A model generated the notes under the pieces. That model had not been told where the DNA came from, ran no database searches, and saw only the letters and a list, made by a program, of their open reading frames with translations. Positions 38,672 to 48,323 of a stretch of DNA of 59,428 nt are shown in pieces (within the stretch, counting starts at the first letter, position 1; each line of letters starts with the position of its first letter). A program made the translations under genes and the position numbers. Origin of the DNA: Pseudomonadota bacterium (lineage in GTDB: Bacteria; Pseudomonadota; Gammaproteobacteria; Burkholderiales; Rhodocyclaceae); assembly GCA_018262235.1 (NCBI GenBank), contig JAGTRY010000012.1, positions 1 through 59,428 of the forward strand, given 5' to 3'.

Positions 38672-39294
38672 GCACCGCGCAACGCCTTGCTGCCGGGATC
38701 GCCGCGCTGGGCCTTGATCTTGACGAAGTTACCCAGCAGCGCCTGCTCGCCTATGGCGCGTTGCTGATGAAGTGGAACAAGGTCTACAACCTCACCGCGA
38801 TCCGTGATGAGGCGGCCATGATTGACCTGCACCTGCTCGATTCACTCTCCATCCTGCCGCATGTGGCGGACGTGAGTCGCGTGGCCGATATTGGCAGTGG
38901 CGGCGGCCTGCCCGGTATTCCGCTGGCGATCTGCCGGCCGGATTGCGAAGTGGCACTGGTCGAAACCGTCGGCAAGAAGGCCAGTTTCCTGCTGCAGGCC
39001 AAGGCTGAGCTCAAGCTCGCCAATCTCTCCGTCCATAACACCCGCGTCGAGAACTTCAAACCGGCCGAGTTGTATCCGGCAGTGAGTTCCCGGGCGTTTG
39101 CCAGTCTTCACGACTTCGTCACCCTTACCGGACATTTACTGGCTCCGGGCGGGCACTGGATCGCCATGAAGGGCGTGTATCCCCAGGACGAACTCGACGC
39201 CCTGCCTGCGGGCATCCAATTGCGCGAATCGCGCCGGCTGCATGTGCCCGGCGTCGATGCCGAACGACATCTCCTGTTCATTTCCCGGAACTGA
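38668..39294 (+). CDS. rsmG: 16S rRNA m7G527 methyltransferase RsmG (GidB)
   Basis: A 208-residue SAM enzyme. [16 protein letters not shown] (~35) and the SAM motif [17 protein letters not shown] are diagnostic. It methylates G527 of 16S rRNA. It overlaps mnmG by four bases and precedes parA by 3 bp. Confidence 0.96.
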   Translation: MSTAQRLAAGIAALGLDLDEVTQQRLLAYGALLMKWNKVYNLTAIRDEAAMIDLHLLDSLSILPHVADVSRVADIGSGGGLPGIPLAICRPDCEVALVETVGKKASFLLQAKAELKLANLSVHNTRVENFKPAELYPAVSSRAFASLHDFVTLTGHLLAPGGHWIAMKGVYPQDELDALPAGIQLRESRRLHVPGVDAERHLLFISRN

Positions 39295-39297
39295 CCC

Positions 39298-40068
39298 ATG
39301 GCCCGCATCTTTGCCGTTGCAAACCAGAAGGGTGGTGTAGGCAAGACCACCACTACCGTCAATCTCGCCGCTGCGCTGGCTGCGCATGAACAGCGCGTGC
39401 TGCTCGTCGATCTCGATCCGCAGGGCAATGCCACCATGGGCTCCGGTGTGGACAAGCGCGCGGTGCCGGCGACGGTGTATCAGGTGCTGATCGGGCAGAC
39501 CAGTGTCGCCGAGGCGCGTGCCCGCTCCGAAGCCGGTGGCTACGATGTGCTCGCGGCCAATCGCGAACTGGCCGGTGCGGAGATCGACCTCGTGCAGATC
39601 GACAACCGCGAGAAGCGCCTTAAAGACGCGCTGGCGCTCGTCGATGCCGAGTACGACTTCATCCTCATCGATTGCCCGCCTAGCCTCTCCATGCTCACCC
39701 TGAACGGCCTCTGTGGGGCTCACGGTGTGATCATCCCGATGCAGTGCGAGTACTACGCACTCGAAGGCTTGTCCGACCTCGTCAACACCATCAAGCAGGT
39801 GCATGCCAAGCTCAATCGCGATCTGAAAATCATCGGTCTGCTGCGCGTCATGTTCGACCCGCGCAGCACGCTTTCCCAGCAGGTTTCAGCACAGCTCGAA
39901 GCGCACTTCGGCGACAAGGTCTTCAAGGCCATCATCCCGCGCAACGTGCGTCTGGCCGAAGCGCCCAGCCATGGCCTGCCCGGCGTGGTCTTCGACAAGC
40001 AAGCCAAGGGCTCGCAAGCCTACCTTTCCTTTGCCGCCGAGATGATCGAGCGGATCAAGTCCATCTGA
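39298..40068 (+). CDS. parA: Chromosome partitioning ATPase ParA (Soj)
   Basis: 256 residues with the deviant Walker A KGGVGKTTTTVNLAAAL, DLDPQGNATMGSG and FILIDCPPSLSM. It is the nucleoid-binding ATPase that moves ParB-parS complexes. The next gene is an unrelated ORF rather than parB. Confidence 0.96.
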   Translation: MARIFAVANQKGGVGKTTTTVNLAAALAAHEQRVLLVDLDPQGNATMGSGVDKRAVPATVYQVLIGQTSVAEARARSEAGGYDVLAANRELAGAEIDLVQIDNREKRLKDALALVDAEYDFILIDCPPSLSMLTLNGLCGAHGVIIPMQCEYYALEGLSDLVNTIKQVHAKLNRDLKIIGLLRVMFDPRSTLSQQVSAQLEAHFGDKVFKAIIPRNVRLAEAPSHGLPGVVFDKQAKGSQAYLSFAAEMIERIKSI

Positions 40069-40076
40069 GGCGCTAT

Positions 40077-40790
40077 ATGCGCCGAAGTGAAGCCGACAAA
40101 GCTAAGTTTTTACTAGGCGCGGTGGCTGATCTGCACAGACACCAGTTCCAATTGTGTTCTGCATTGTTGGCTGTGAAAGCGAGAAAAGCAGGTCGGCCAG
40201 ATTTACCAATAAGCTGGCATTTACTTACGGATGAGCAAGGCCCGGCTGTCATTGCAAATGAGAGTTTGCTGATTGCCGCTTCATTAAGAAGGGCGGGGGA
40301 TGCGTTTCTTGCAAACGAAAGTGCTGAGCTGGGTTGTGTGGGTTTTATACATCCAATAAAACTTCCACCTCTTGAACTGAGTTTTCGCGAAGCTACGAAC
40401 AAGATTGTTCACGCCACCAGTATTGAGTTTGTTGAGGACTTGGAAAGCGAACTAGAGGCGGCAAAAGTAGATAGTGGGGCTAACGATTTTGATCTTCTTG
40501 AGCAATGGGTTCAGGAACATTCGACCGAGTTAGGAAGTGCAGAAGAAATTTCTATTGCCAAAACAATGGAAATTGCCGAATCAGCAGTAACCAAACAGTT
40601 CAAGCACCGCAAAAAAGATTACCTAAAGTTTCGGTTTGGTGAAGATCTCAAATCCTTTGGTAATGGATTGGGAGGCCTAAAACTTGAATGTGGTCACAAG
40701 GATGGAAAGCGTGAATGGATTGCAGTAGTGCACATGGGAGCTTTCATGCACTACGCAAGTATTTTAATTGAGCAACTTACAAGCGATTGA
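40077..40790 (+). CDS. Unrecognised gene inserted between parA and parB
   Basis: 237 residues from ATG 40077, 8 bp after the parA stop. The composition is clearly AT-richer than parA and parB. The N-terminal region has a Leu/Ala/Lys-rich helix (LFQLCSALLAVKARK-like), the middle has LSFREATNKIVHA and the C terminus EWIAVVHMGAFMHYASIL. It ends about 7 bp before the likely parB start. It suggests transfer into a normally tight operon. I recognise no family. Confidence 0.7.
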   Translation: MRRSEADKAKFLLGAVADLHRHQFQLCSALLAVKARKAGRPDLPISWHLLTDEQGPAVIANESLLIAASLRRAGDAFLANESAELGCVGFIHPIKLPPLELSFREATNKIVHATSIEFVEDLESELEAAKVDSGANDFDLLEQWVQEHSTELGSAEEISIAKTMEIAESAVTKQFKHRKKDYLKFRFGEDLKSFGNGLGGLKLECGHKDGKREWIAVVHMGAFMHYASILIEQLTSD

Positions 40791-40797
40791 TCGAAAA

Positions 40798-41655
40798 ATG
40801 ACTCCACCCAAGATGAAAGGCCTCGGCCGCGGCCTTGAAGCGCTCCTCGGCGGCGATGCGCTGCCCTCTGACACCGGCAACCTCACCACCTTGCCCGTTG
40901 GCGACCTGCAGCCCGGCAAGTACCAGCCGCGTACGCGCATGGATGCCGGCTCGCTCGAAGAGCTGGCCGCCTCGATCCGCGCCCAGGGCCTGATGCAGCC
41001 GATCACCGTGCGCCCCATCGCCGGTGGCCGCCACGAAATCATCGCCGGTGAGCGCCGTTGGCGCGCTGCGCAGATCGCCGAGCTGACCGAAGTACCGGTG
41101 ATCATCCGCGAGATTCCGGATGAAGCCGCGCTGGCCATGTCGCTGATCGAAAACATCCAGCGCGAAGACCTCAACCCGCTCGAAGAAGCCACCGGCATCC
41201 AGCGCCTGATCGACGAATTCGGCATGACCCACCAGCAAGCCGCCGACGCCGTCGGCCGCTCGCGCCCGGCCACCAGCAACCTGCTGCGCCTGCTCCACCT
41301 GCCCAAGCCCGTGCAGGAGCTGCTGATGGCTGGCGATATCGAGATGGGCCACGCCCGCAGCCTGCTCGCCCTGGCGCCCGCAGACCAGATCCTTGCCGCG
41401 AATCAGGTCGTTGCCAAGCGCCTGTCGGTGCGCGATACCGAGAGGCTGGTCAATAGCCAGCTCAAGCCCAAGGAAACCAGCCTCAAGGCCAAGCCCGCGG
41501 CAGATCGCGATGTCGTTCGCCTGCAGGACGAACTGGCCGACAAGCTTGGTGCCGTGGTCGCGATCAAGGCCAACAAGAAAGGGGCGGGTAGCCTCACCAT
41601 CGAATTTTCCAGCCTGGATCAGCTCGATGGGTTGATTGCGAAGCTGCAGGCTTGA
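40798..41655 (+). CDS. parB: Chromosome partitioning protein ParB
   Basis: 285 residues from ATG 40798 (MTPPKMKGLGRGLEALLGG); ATG 40813 is the alternative, and a TTG reading from 40768 is unlikely. The ParB/Srx CTPase motif GERRWRAAQIA, the HTH TGIQRLIDEFGMTHQQAADAVGRS and the C-terminal dimer domain are present. It loads at the parS sites at 35824 and 36612. Confidence 0.95.
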   Translation: MTPPKMKGLGRGLEALLGGDALPSDTGNLTTLPVGDLQPGKYQPRTRMDAGSLEELAASIRAQGLMQPITVRPIAGGRHEIIAGERRWRAAQIAELTEVPVIIREIPDEAALAMSLIENIQREDLNPLEEATGIQRLIDEFGMTHQQAADAVGRSRPATSNLLRLLHLPKPVQELLMAGDIEMGHARSLLALAPADQILAANQVVAKRLSVRDTERLVNSQLKPKETSLKAKPAADRDVVRLQDELADKLGAVVAIKANKKGAGSLTIEFSSLDQLDGLIAKLQA

Positions 41656-41802
41656 ATGCCTGTCTCCCTTCGCCCTGGGCCTTTAACGGGCTTCTGGCTG
41701 CATGACTTGCAGGTGAAGGGGTTGAGGCGGGAGCGCATTACGGGATTCGCGGTAAGATCAATCGATTGGGGCTTAAGGCCCGTGCCCACCAAAGGGGAAT
41801 GC

Positions 41803-42207
41803 ATGTTTCGCACGCTTTTGCTGGCGGTCACCACAACCGCCGTGCTGGCATTGAATGCCAGTCTGGGTCTTGCTGCGCCGATGCCGGCTCCGGCTTGTTT
41901 TGATCCGGGCCAGAAGTTTGATTCGCGCTTTGTCGGCAACTGGGAGGTTGCTGAATGGCAGGTGCGCTATTCGATCCGCGCGAAGGGCAAGCAAGTGTGC
42001 CTGTATGGTCGTGATGTGCAGGCGGATGAGTGGTTCGATATCCCGGAAATGAGTTGGGATGGCAAGACACTTTCCGTCAGCTTTGTGTTGCCGTCGACCA
42101 AATGGCGCACTCAGAACCGGCTTACAGTGCTCGGCCCCGATACAATCCGCGACGAATATACGACCCGGGACGGCAAACGCACTGACACCTGGACACGGCG
42201 TCAGTAG
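41803..42207 (+). CDS. Small exported protein of unknown function
   Basis: 134 residues from ATG 41803 with an AAGGGGA ribosome site. The signal peptide (TLLLAVTTTAVLALNASLGLAA) is followed by a short domain with two Cys (PACFDPGQK; KQVCLYGRD) that could form a disulfide and a lipocalin-like strand pattern (VGNWEVAEW). A longer reading to 41656 lacks a ribosome site. Confidence 0.8.
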   Translation: MFRTLLLAVTTTAVLALNASLGLAAPMPAPACFDPGQKFDSRFVGNWEVAEWQVRYSIRAKGKQVCLYGRDVQADEWFDIPEMSWDGKTLSVSFVLPSTKWRTQNRLTVLGPDTIRDEYTTRDGKRTDTWTRRQ

Positions 42208-42275
42208 GCGTGGGGCAAAACGCGCGCGACCTGTGGATGGTTGTGGCGCGGCGATGATCCTGCCGATTTCCGAGC

Positions 42276-42782
42276 CTAGCCCTTTACCAGCCGGTGGCAG
42301 GTCAGGCTCTGGCCGCAGCGGCAATGTTCGGCGCTTTCCACCAGCTTGAAACCATGCTTCTCGAAAAAGGGTTTTGACAGGTTACTGGCATCCGTGGTGA
42401 TTCTTTTCGCCCCCATCGCGGCGGCGAGCTCCAGCAGGTCTTCAAGAATCAGACTGGCAACGCCCTGACGATTGGCTTCGGGGGCGGTGAACAGCAGATC
42501 GATATGGCCGGGCATCACGATGCCGCCGAAGCCGATGATCTCTTCGTCTTCATCCACCGCTACACGCACCCAGTTGTCCTGCAGGCGTTGTGCCCAGGCA
42601 GCCGTATCGTCGGCGCTCGCCGCCCAGGCCGCGCATTGCTCGGCGGTGTAAGCCTCGCGCCCGGTTTCACGGATTGCTGCGCGATAGACGTCGGCCAGCG
42701 CCGGCGCGTCTGCCGGGCGATAGTCACGTGTGCTGAAGCTGCCGAATTCGGTGTTGCTGTTGTCGTGGATGGAATCGGTCAT
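42276..42782 (-). CDS. GNAT-family N-acetyltransferase
   Basis: 168 residues with GNAT motif A in LLFTAPEANRQGVASLIL and FFEKHGFKLVE in the C-terminal part. The substrate is unknown. A short Cys/His pair at the C terminus (HCRCGQSLTCH) is unusual and could bind metal. Confidence 0.85.
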   Translation of the reverse strand: MTDSIHDNSNTEFGSFSTRDYRPADAPALADVYRAAIRETGREAYTAEQCAAWAASADDTAAWAQRLQDNWVRVAVDEDEEIIGFGGIVMPGHIDLLFTAPEANRQGVASLILEDLLELAAAMGAKRITTDASNLSKPFFEKHGFKLVESAEHCRCGQSLTCHRLVKG

Positions 42783-42906
42783 GGTCAGGTTGGGTCAACG
42801 CGGTCAGTGACCGCGAATGGATTTTGCGGGAGCGAGGTCTCGCCGTCATTATCCTGCTTCGCAGGGTGGATGTCGCTTCCGCAGGACTGTGCCACGGTTG
42901 GCCAGT

Positions 42907-44112
42907 TCACTGCGTCAGAAAAATCTCCAGCAGATCGTTGAGAAAGCGCCGGCCGAGTTCGGTTGGGCGCATCAGGGTGTCGGTGATTTCCAGCAGGCCG
43001 CGCTGGCGAGCGGCGATGAGCTGGTTTTCGATCACCTCGAGCGGCAGACCGGTGCGTTCCTGAAACAGCGAGCGCGGCACCCCTTCGGTCAATCGTAGTG
43101 CGTTCATCATGAATTCAAAGGGCAGCTCGCCGGCTCCCACGGTGTGCTGTTCCTGGATGAAGTCTCCTGCGGCACCTTGTTCCAGATAGGTGTTCGGATG
43201 CTTGTGACGCATCTGGCGATGCACGCCCAGATGATCAGAGAGCTTGCCGTGCGCGCTGGCGCCGATGCCGAGATAATCGCCGAAGCGCCAGTAATTCAGG
43301 TTGTGGCGGCATTTGTGGCCTTGCCGGGCGAAGGCCGAGGTTTCGTAGTGACTGTAGCCCGCTGCGGCCAGACGGGCTTCGATCATGTCCTGCATGTCCG
43401 CCGAGGTCTCGTCGTCCGGCAAGCTCGGCGGGTCGCGGTGGAACAGGGTGTTGGGTTCCAGCGTGAGGTGGTAGCAGGAGAGGTGTGGCGGCGCGAAGCC
43501 CAGCACCTGTTCCAGATCGGCCTGGGCTTCGGCCAGGGTCTGGCCGGGCAGGGCATACATCAGATCGGCATTCCAGGTCGTGAAGTGCGTGGCGGCAGCC
43601 TCCAGCGCGCGGATCGCCTGGGCACGGTCGTGAATGCGCCCCAACGCCTTCAGGTGGCCTTCATTGAAGCTCTGGATGCCCACACTCACGCGCGTCACGC
43701 CCGCGGCGTGGAAAGCCGCAAAACGCGCCGTGTCGACGGTGCCGGGATTGGCTTCCAGGGTGATCTCGCAACCGGGCTCCAGTGGCAGCAGGGTGCGTAC
43801 GGTCGCTAGCAAACGATCCAGCCCTTCCGGCGAGAGCAGGCTGGGCGTGCCACCACCCATGAAGATGCTGTGCACGCGCCGGCCCCATACACGTGGCAGG
43901 GCGGCTTCCAGATCGGCAATCAGGGTGTCGATGTAGGCCAGTTCGGGAATGCCGGCTTCCTTCACGCTGTGCGAGTTGAAGTCGCAATACGGACATTTGC
44001 GCACGCACCACGGGTAGTGGATGTACAGCGACAGCGGCGGCGGCGCGGTGAGCGCCGGAGCATGGGGCGTGAGGACGGCCGTTCGCGGAATGATCGGGAT
44101 GGTGCGTGACAT
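42907..44112 (-). CDS. hemW: Heme chaperone / radical SAM protein HemW
   Basis: 401 residues from ATG 44110-44112. The cluster motif CVRKCPYCDFNSH binds 4Fe-4S, FMGGGTPSLL is the SAM-binding part and GIQSFNEGHLKALGRIH is typical. HemW resembles coproporphyrinogen dehydrogenase but serves as a heme chaperone. The start is preceded by the spermidine-synthase-like gene 4 bp away. Confidence 0.93.
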   Translation of the reverse strand: MSRTIPIIPRTAVLTPHAPALTAPPPLSLYIHYPWCVRKCPYCDFNSHSVKEAGIPELAYIDTLIADLEAALPRVWGRRVHSIFMGGGTPSLLSPEGLDRLLATVRTLLPLEPGCEITLEANPGTVDTARFAAFHAAGVTRVSVGIQSFNEGHLKALGRIHDRAQAIRALEAAATHFTTWNADLMYALPGQTLAEAQADLEQVLGFAPPHLSCYHLTLEPNTLFHRDPPSLPDDETSADMQDMIEARLAAAGYSHYETSAFARQGHKCRHNLNYWRFGDYLGIGASAHGKLSDHLGVHRQMRHKHPNTYLEQGAAGDFIQEQHTVGAGELPFEFMMNALRLTEGVPRSLFQERTGLPLEVIENQLIAARQRGLLEITDTLMRPTELGRRFLNDLLEIFLTQ

Positions 44113-44116
44113 GTTT

Positions 44117-45001
44117 TCAAAAGCCCTGACGCAAGTCTTCCAGCCAGGGCGGGCAGGCGAGCAGCGCATGATACTGGCTCGCGTCGATCAGGCGTAGCGG
44201 TGTGCTGGACAGGTCTGATATCCGTGTTGCCAGCGTGGCATGCGGGATGGCGTCGGGAACTAGCGCATCGGAGGCGACCGCCATGCTCCACAGGCCGCCA
44301 TACAGCGGAATTGTCGGGAAGAGCGGCGTTACCCGGACGAAGACTTCGCGCAGGCGGGCGAGCAGCGCCCTGATCTGCTCGCGCTGCCACAGTGGTGAGC
44401 CCAGATGCAGACTCAGTGCGCCCCGCGGGCTGAGCAGGAGCCGGCAAGACCGGAAGAAGTCGGCGGTAAAGAGTGGCGCGGCGGCGGTATCCGGATCGGT
44501 GAGATCGAAAATGATCAGATCAAAATGGCCGTTATTGGGCTGCCAATCGCGTACGTATGCGGCCGCATCACCGATTTTCAGCGCGACTTTCGGGTTGTCC
44601 AGTGCACCTTCGTGCAAGGCTGGCAGAAAGGCGCGTGTGATCTGCACGACGGCCGGATCGAGTTCGGCAATCACGATTTCCTGCATGCCCGGGTACTTGA
44701 GCAGTTCGGCCGCCGAGGCGCCGTCGCCACCACCCAGAATGAGTGCCCGGCGCGGTTCACCGTGGGCCAGCCCGGCAATATGCACCAGCGGCTCGTGGCA
44801 CAGGAAACTGTCACGCACGCTGGCCATGCTGCGTCCATCCAGCCGGTAGAGACGGCCCAGTGCGGGCGTCTCCCAGACCTCCCAATTCTGGAAATCGCTC
44901 TGCCCCTTGGCCAGCAGATCGCCACAGCATAACTGTTCCAGTCCGTTGGCGAGGACTTCGGCAAAGCGCTTGGGCGGTTCTTCCTGAGATTCTTTCGGCA
45001 T
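44117..45001 (-). CDS. speE: Polyamine aminopropyltransferase (spermidine-synthase-like)
   Basis: 294 residues from ATG 44999-45001; a 20-residue extension is possible. The decarboxylated-SAM motif LILGGGDGASAAELLKY with the following VIAELDPAVV, and the core acid in LIIFDLTDPD, match this family. A C-terminal lid region follows. Substrate assignment beyond the family is inferred. Confidence 0.85.
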   Translation of the reverse strand: MPKESQEEPPKRFAEVLANGLEQLCCGDLLAKGQSDFQNWEVWETPALGRLYRLDGRSMASVRDSFLCHEPLVHIAGLAHGEPRRALILGGGDGASAAELLKYPGMQEIVIAELDPAVVQITRAFLPALHEGALDNPKVALKIGDAAAYVRDWQPNNGHFDLIIFDLTDPDTAAAPLFTADFFRSCRLLLSPRGALSLHLGSPLWQREQIRALLARLREVFVRVTPLFPTIPLYGGLWSMAVASDALVPDAIPHATLATRISDLSSTPLRLIDASQYHALLACPPWLEDLRQGF

Positions 45002-45149
45002 GAATTGAGCTGGATCAGATCGAGCTGTCCACAAGGGAAAAGGGACGTTTCTGGCTCGCAAGTCTTGTCTGCCTGAGCCGTAATAAGAAGACGATCAAGT
45101 GTGCCTGCGCACACGATCAGAGGGCAAGAAGATCAACCAAGGAGAGGAA

Positions 45150-45446
45150 ATGATGTCAGTTCAATCCCTGACCGTTCCCGAAGAATTCACGGTGCATCAG
45201 GTCGGCGAGTTTGCTCCACGCCTGCTTGAAGCGGCTCGGAGTGGAGACAAGGTTCAGGTGGATCTTTCCGGCGTGCACCACATCGATACCGCGGGCATCC
45301 AGTTGCTGTTGACCTTGCGTCGCGAAGCGTCGCGTTCGCTGACGCGTCTGGAGTTCGCGAATCCCAGCCCGGCCGTCAACGAGATGGTGGCCTTTTATCA
45401 GCTTGATGCCTTATTGCGTGCGCCTGCGCCATTGATGTCTGCCTGA
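45150..45446 (+). CDS. STAS-domain anti-sigma-factor-antagonist-like protein
   Basis: 98 residues from ATG 45150 with a strong AAGGAGAGG site (ATG 45153 is possible). The STAS core shows VQVDLSGVHHIDTAGIQLLL, with Thr rather than Ser at the usual phosphorylation position. It lies 23 bp before the CheA-like kinase and probably belongs to the same operon. Confidence 0.85.
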   Translation: MMSVQSLTVPEEFTVHQVGEFAPRLLEAARSGDKVQVDLSGVHHIDTAGIQLLLTLRREASRSLTRLEFANPSPAVNEMVAFYQLDALLRAPAPLMSA

Positions 45447-45469
45447 AACGACGCAATCTGGGGATTTGC

Positions 45470-47242
45470 ATGGATACCGGTATGGATGAAGCACAGGCTC
45501 TTTTCGTGGCGGACTGCACGACCCAGCTTGATGGGCTGGAATTGCAGTTGCTGGCGCTGGAATGCAAACCGGCGGATCGCTCCGGATTGGATGCCGTGTT
45601 CCGTGCGGTGCACACCATCAAGGGCAATGCTGCGGTGGTACAGCAAAGTGAAGTCGAATGGTTTGCACACATTACCGAAAGCGTTCTGGTGCGTTTGCGC
45701 GACGGAGTGCTGTATGCAGATGCGGAACTGGTTTCAGTGCTGCTGGCATGCTGTGATCATTTGCGCTTCCTGGTCCGGCTGAGTTGTCTGGAAACCCCCG
45801 TCAGCCCGGATTTTGCCGAGGCGGACAGGGCACGTCTGATCGGCTTGCTGGTGCCCTATCTGGATGGCGAAGACCTGAGCGCAAGAACTGCCGACAAGCC
45901 CGCTGCTGCGGACGGAACTGTCATGGATCCGGATGCGTGTTGGCGCCTGAACGTGCAGTTCGCACCCGAAGTGCTGCGCCAGGGTATGGATCCCGCATAT
46001 TTTATGCGGCACCTGGCATCACTGGGGCGGATCTGCAGCCTGCAGGTCGATACCGAAGGGATTCCGGATCTGTCCGAATACGATCCGGAACTATGCTATC
46101 TGCGGTTTCAGGTCTTGCTTGATACCCGCTCGGACAAACAGACCATTGAGGACATTTTCATCTTTGTGCGGGAAAGCTGCACGCTGCAGATCCTTCCCCC
46201 CGTGGCGCGCCTGGATGGCTATGTGGGGCGCATTCATGCCCTGCCGAATGACGATCTGCACACGGGCGAAATGCTCATGCGTGTCGGGGTGTTGACCCCT
46301 TCCGAATTGGCCAGCGGTTTGCGGGTCCAGCGTGCCGAAGGAGGCGCGGGCAAACCATTAGGCAGCATTCTTGTGGATGAAGGTTTCGTTCCGCCAGAGG
46401 TTGTGTCTGCCGTGTTGCAGCGGCAGAACGAGATCCGGCAGGAGCTGGCACGTGAAGGTCATGCCTTTCGCGTATCGACCGAGCAACTGGAAGCGCTTCT
46501 GACGAATATCGGCGTGCTGCAATGTACGGTTGCTGAAATGGCTTCATGCGGTCGGGATCTTGTAACGACCGAGCTGGATGTACTCAGCCAGGGGCTGGAG
46601 AAGGCCCGACGGTTGGTGGAGGGGCTGCGCAGTACCCGCTTCGGGGAACAGTTCCGGCGTTTGCATCGTGTTGTGCGCGATGCAGCCCAGGATCTGGGGA
46701 AAAAAGTGGATCTCCGCCTGAGTGGCAGCGACATCGTGCTGGAGAGGCCGGTGGCTGATCTGCTGAGCGATGCCTTGATGCATCTGCTGCGCAATGCCAT
46801 TGATCATGGCCTTGAATCTCCCGCACAGCGTCGCGAGGCTGGCAAGCTGGCGCATGGCATGCTCAGCGTGGATGCACGCGAGGAAGAGGACTGGCTGGTG
46901 TTCACGGTTGCCGATGATGGCGCCGGGATTGATTGCGACAAGGTCTGTGCCGTAGCGATTGCACGGGGATTGTTGCCTGCAGGCGCGCGGCCTGATGCCG
47001 AAGCACTCTACGCGCTGCTGTTCGAGCCGGGCTTCACGACCGCCGAAATGCCGACGCACTATTCCGGTCGAGGTGTGGGGCTGGATGTTGTGCGTGATGC
47101 GGTGCTCGCGTTGGGCGGTGAGATCAATGTGCATAGCACCCGTGGCGCAGGCAGTCGTTTCGAGATCCGTCTGCCGACGGTCGGCGAGGAGCCCGAACCT
47201 CGGAGCACTGACTCTGTGACGCCTGTATTCGAGACCAACTGA
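45470..47242 (+). CDS. CheA-like histidine kinase without a CheW-like domain
   Basis: 590 residues. The P1 histidine-phosphotransfer domain has VHTIKGNAAVV (~45-55). A linker is followed by a small alpha/beta domain (~150-245) and then a segment (~255-310: GEMLMRVGVLTPSELASGL, GSILVDEGFVPPEVV) resembling the N-terminal GspE/MshEN module. The dimerisation and GHKL ATPase part has HLLRNAIDHGLES, DDGAGID and GRGVGLDVV. It stops right after the ATPase, so the receptor-coupling P5 domain is missing. It is followed 7 bp later by cheB. Confidence 0.85.
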   Translation: MDTGMDEAQALFVADCTTQLDGLELQLLALECKPADRSGLDAVFRAVHTIKGNAAVVQQSEVEWFAHITESVLVRLRDGVLYADAELVSVLLACCDHLRFLVRLSCLETPVSPDFAEADRARLIGLLVPYLDGEDLSARTADKPAAADGTVMDPDACWRLNVQFAPEVLRQGMDPAYFMRHLASLGRICSLQVDTEGIPDLSEYDPELCYLRFQVLLDTRSDKQTIEDIFIFVRESCTLQILPPVARLDGYVGRIHALPNDDLHTGEMLMRVGVLTPSELASGLRVQRAEGGAGKPLGSILVDEGFVPPEVVSAVLQRQNEIRQELAREGHAFRVSTEQLEALLTNIGVLQCTVAEMASCGRDLVTTELDVLSQGLEKARRLVEGLRSTRFGEQFRRLHRVVRDAAQDLGKKVDLRLSGSDIVLERPVADLLSDALMHLLRNAIDHGLESPAQRREAGKLAHGMLSVDAREEEDWLVFTVADDGAGIDCDKVCAVAIARGLLPAGARPDAEALYALLFEPGFTTAEMPTHYSGRGVGLDVVRDAVLALGGEINVHSTRGAGSRFEIRLPTVGEEPEPRSTDSVTPVFETN

Positions 47243-47249
47243 TTCAAGG

Positions 47250-48323
47250 ATGCCGGAGCCCATGCACAGCAAACCCGTCAGTGTTCTCATCATCGATGAT
47301 TCCATCCTCGTGCGTGAGGCAGCCAAGCAGATCCTGGCGCAGCAGCCCGGGATCCGCGTGATGGGGACAGCGGTAGACCCGATCCAGGCCATGGAGAAAA
47401 TGGCTCAGGAATGGCCGGACGTGATGGTGCTGGACATCCAGATGCCGCGCATGGATGGCATCACTTTCCTCAAGAAGATCATGGCCGAGCGACCCACGCC
47501 GGTGGTGATCTGCTCCACCCTGGTCGGCAACGGCGCACAGGCCGGTGTGGATGCCCTGGCGGCGGGCGCGGTGAGCCTGATCTCCAAGCCGAAATCGGGC
47601 GTCACGCAGTTTTTCGGTGACGAGAGTGATAGCATCGTGGCGGCCGTGCGCGCGGCCGCCATGACCAATCTGTCCCGCTTGCGCCAGATCGCCAGCAGCG
47701 TCCAGCGTCCGCTTGCGCCGCCGGTTGTTAAGGCGCCGCGACTGGCTGGCGTCGGTGACGGGCGGCTGATTGCGCTGGGCGCTTCAACAGGGGGTACCCA
47801 GGCGCTGGAAACGGTGCTGACAGCGTTGCCGGCGGACATGCCGGGGATCGTGATCGTCCAGCATATGCCGGTCGGGTTCTCGAAAAGATTTGCAGAACGG
47901 CTGAATCAGGATCTGCAGCTAGAGCTGCGTGAAGCGCAGAACGGGCAGCGGGTGGAACGTGGCCTGGCCTTGCTGGCGGAATCCGGCAAGCAGATGCGTC
48001 TGAAAAAAGAGGGGGGCGGGTATTGCGTTGAAGTCATCGACGGCCCGGTCATCAATCGTCACAAACCCTCGGTGGACTGTCTGTTTGGTTCGGTCGCAAA
48101 GGTCGCCGGGCGGAATGCCATCGGGGTCCTCATGACCGGCATGGGGGATGATGGTGCGCTGGGCATGAAGGAAATGTTCGATGCCGGTTCCATGACGGTT
48201 GCGGAATCGGAAGAGAGCTGCGTGGTCTTCGGCATGCCGCGTGCGGCGATCCAGCGTGGCGGTGTGCACGAGGTGCTGGCTTTGAACAAGATCGCCGGGC
48301 GGCTGCTCGAGTGGGCAAGCTAG
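47250..48323 (+). CDS. cheB: CheB-type receptor methylesterase/deamidase
   Basis: 357 residues (or 353 from the second Met). The receiver domain has IIDDSI, VLDIQMPRMDG and a conserved Lys in SKPKSG. The linker precedes the esterase with LGASTGG (Ser), QHMPVGFS (His) and TGMGDDGALGM (Asp). It demethylates MCPs after phosphorylation by a CheA. Neither cheR nor a receptor is adjacent, so its partners must lie elsewhere. Confidence 0.92.
   Translation: MPEPMHSKPVSVLIIDDSILVREAAKQILAQQPGIRVMGTAVDPIQAMEKMAQEWPDVMVLDIQMPRMDGITFLKKIMAERPTPVVICSTLVGNGAQAGVDALAAGAVSLISKPKSGVTQFFGDESDSIVAAVRAAAMTNLSRLRQIASSVQRPLAPPVVKAPRLAGVGDGRLIALGASTGGTQALETVLTALPADMPGIVIVQHMPVGFSKRFAERLNQDLQLELREAQNGQRVERGLALLAESGKQMRLKKEGGGYCVEVIDGPVINRHKPSVDCLFGSVAKVAGRNAIGVLMTGMGDDGALGMKEMFDAGSMTVAESEESCVVFGMPRAAIQRGGVHEVLALNKIAGRLLEWAS

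Noticed and set aside
40077-40790. HEPN ribonuclease motif in REATNKIVHA
   Set aside because: The R-to-H spacing is seven residues, outside the usual four to six.
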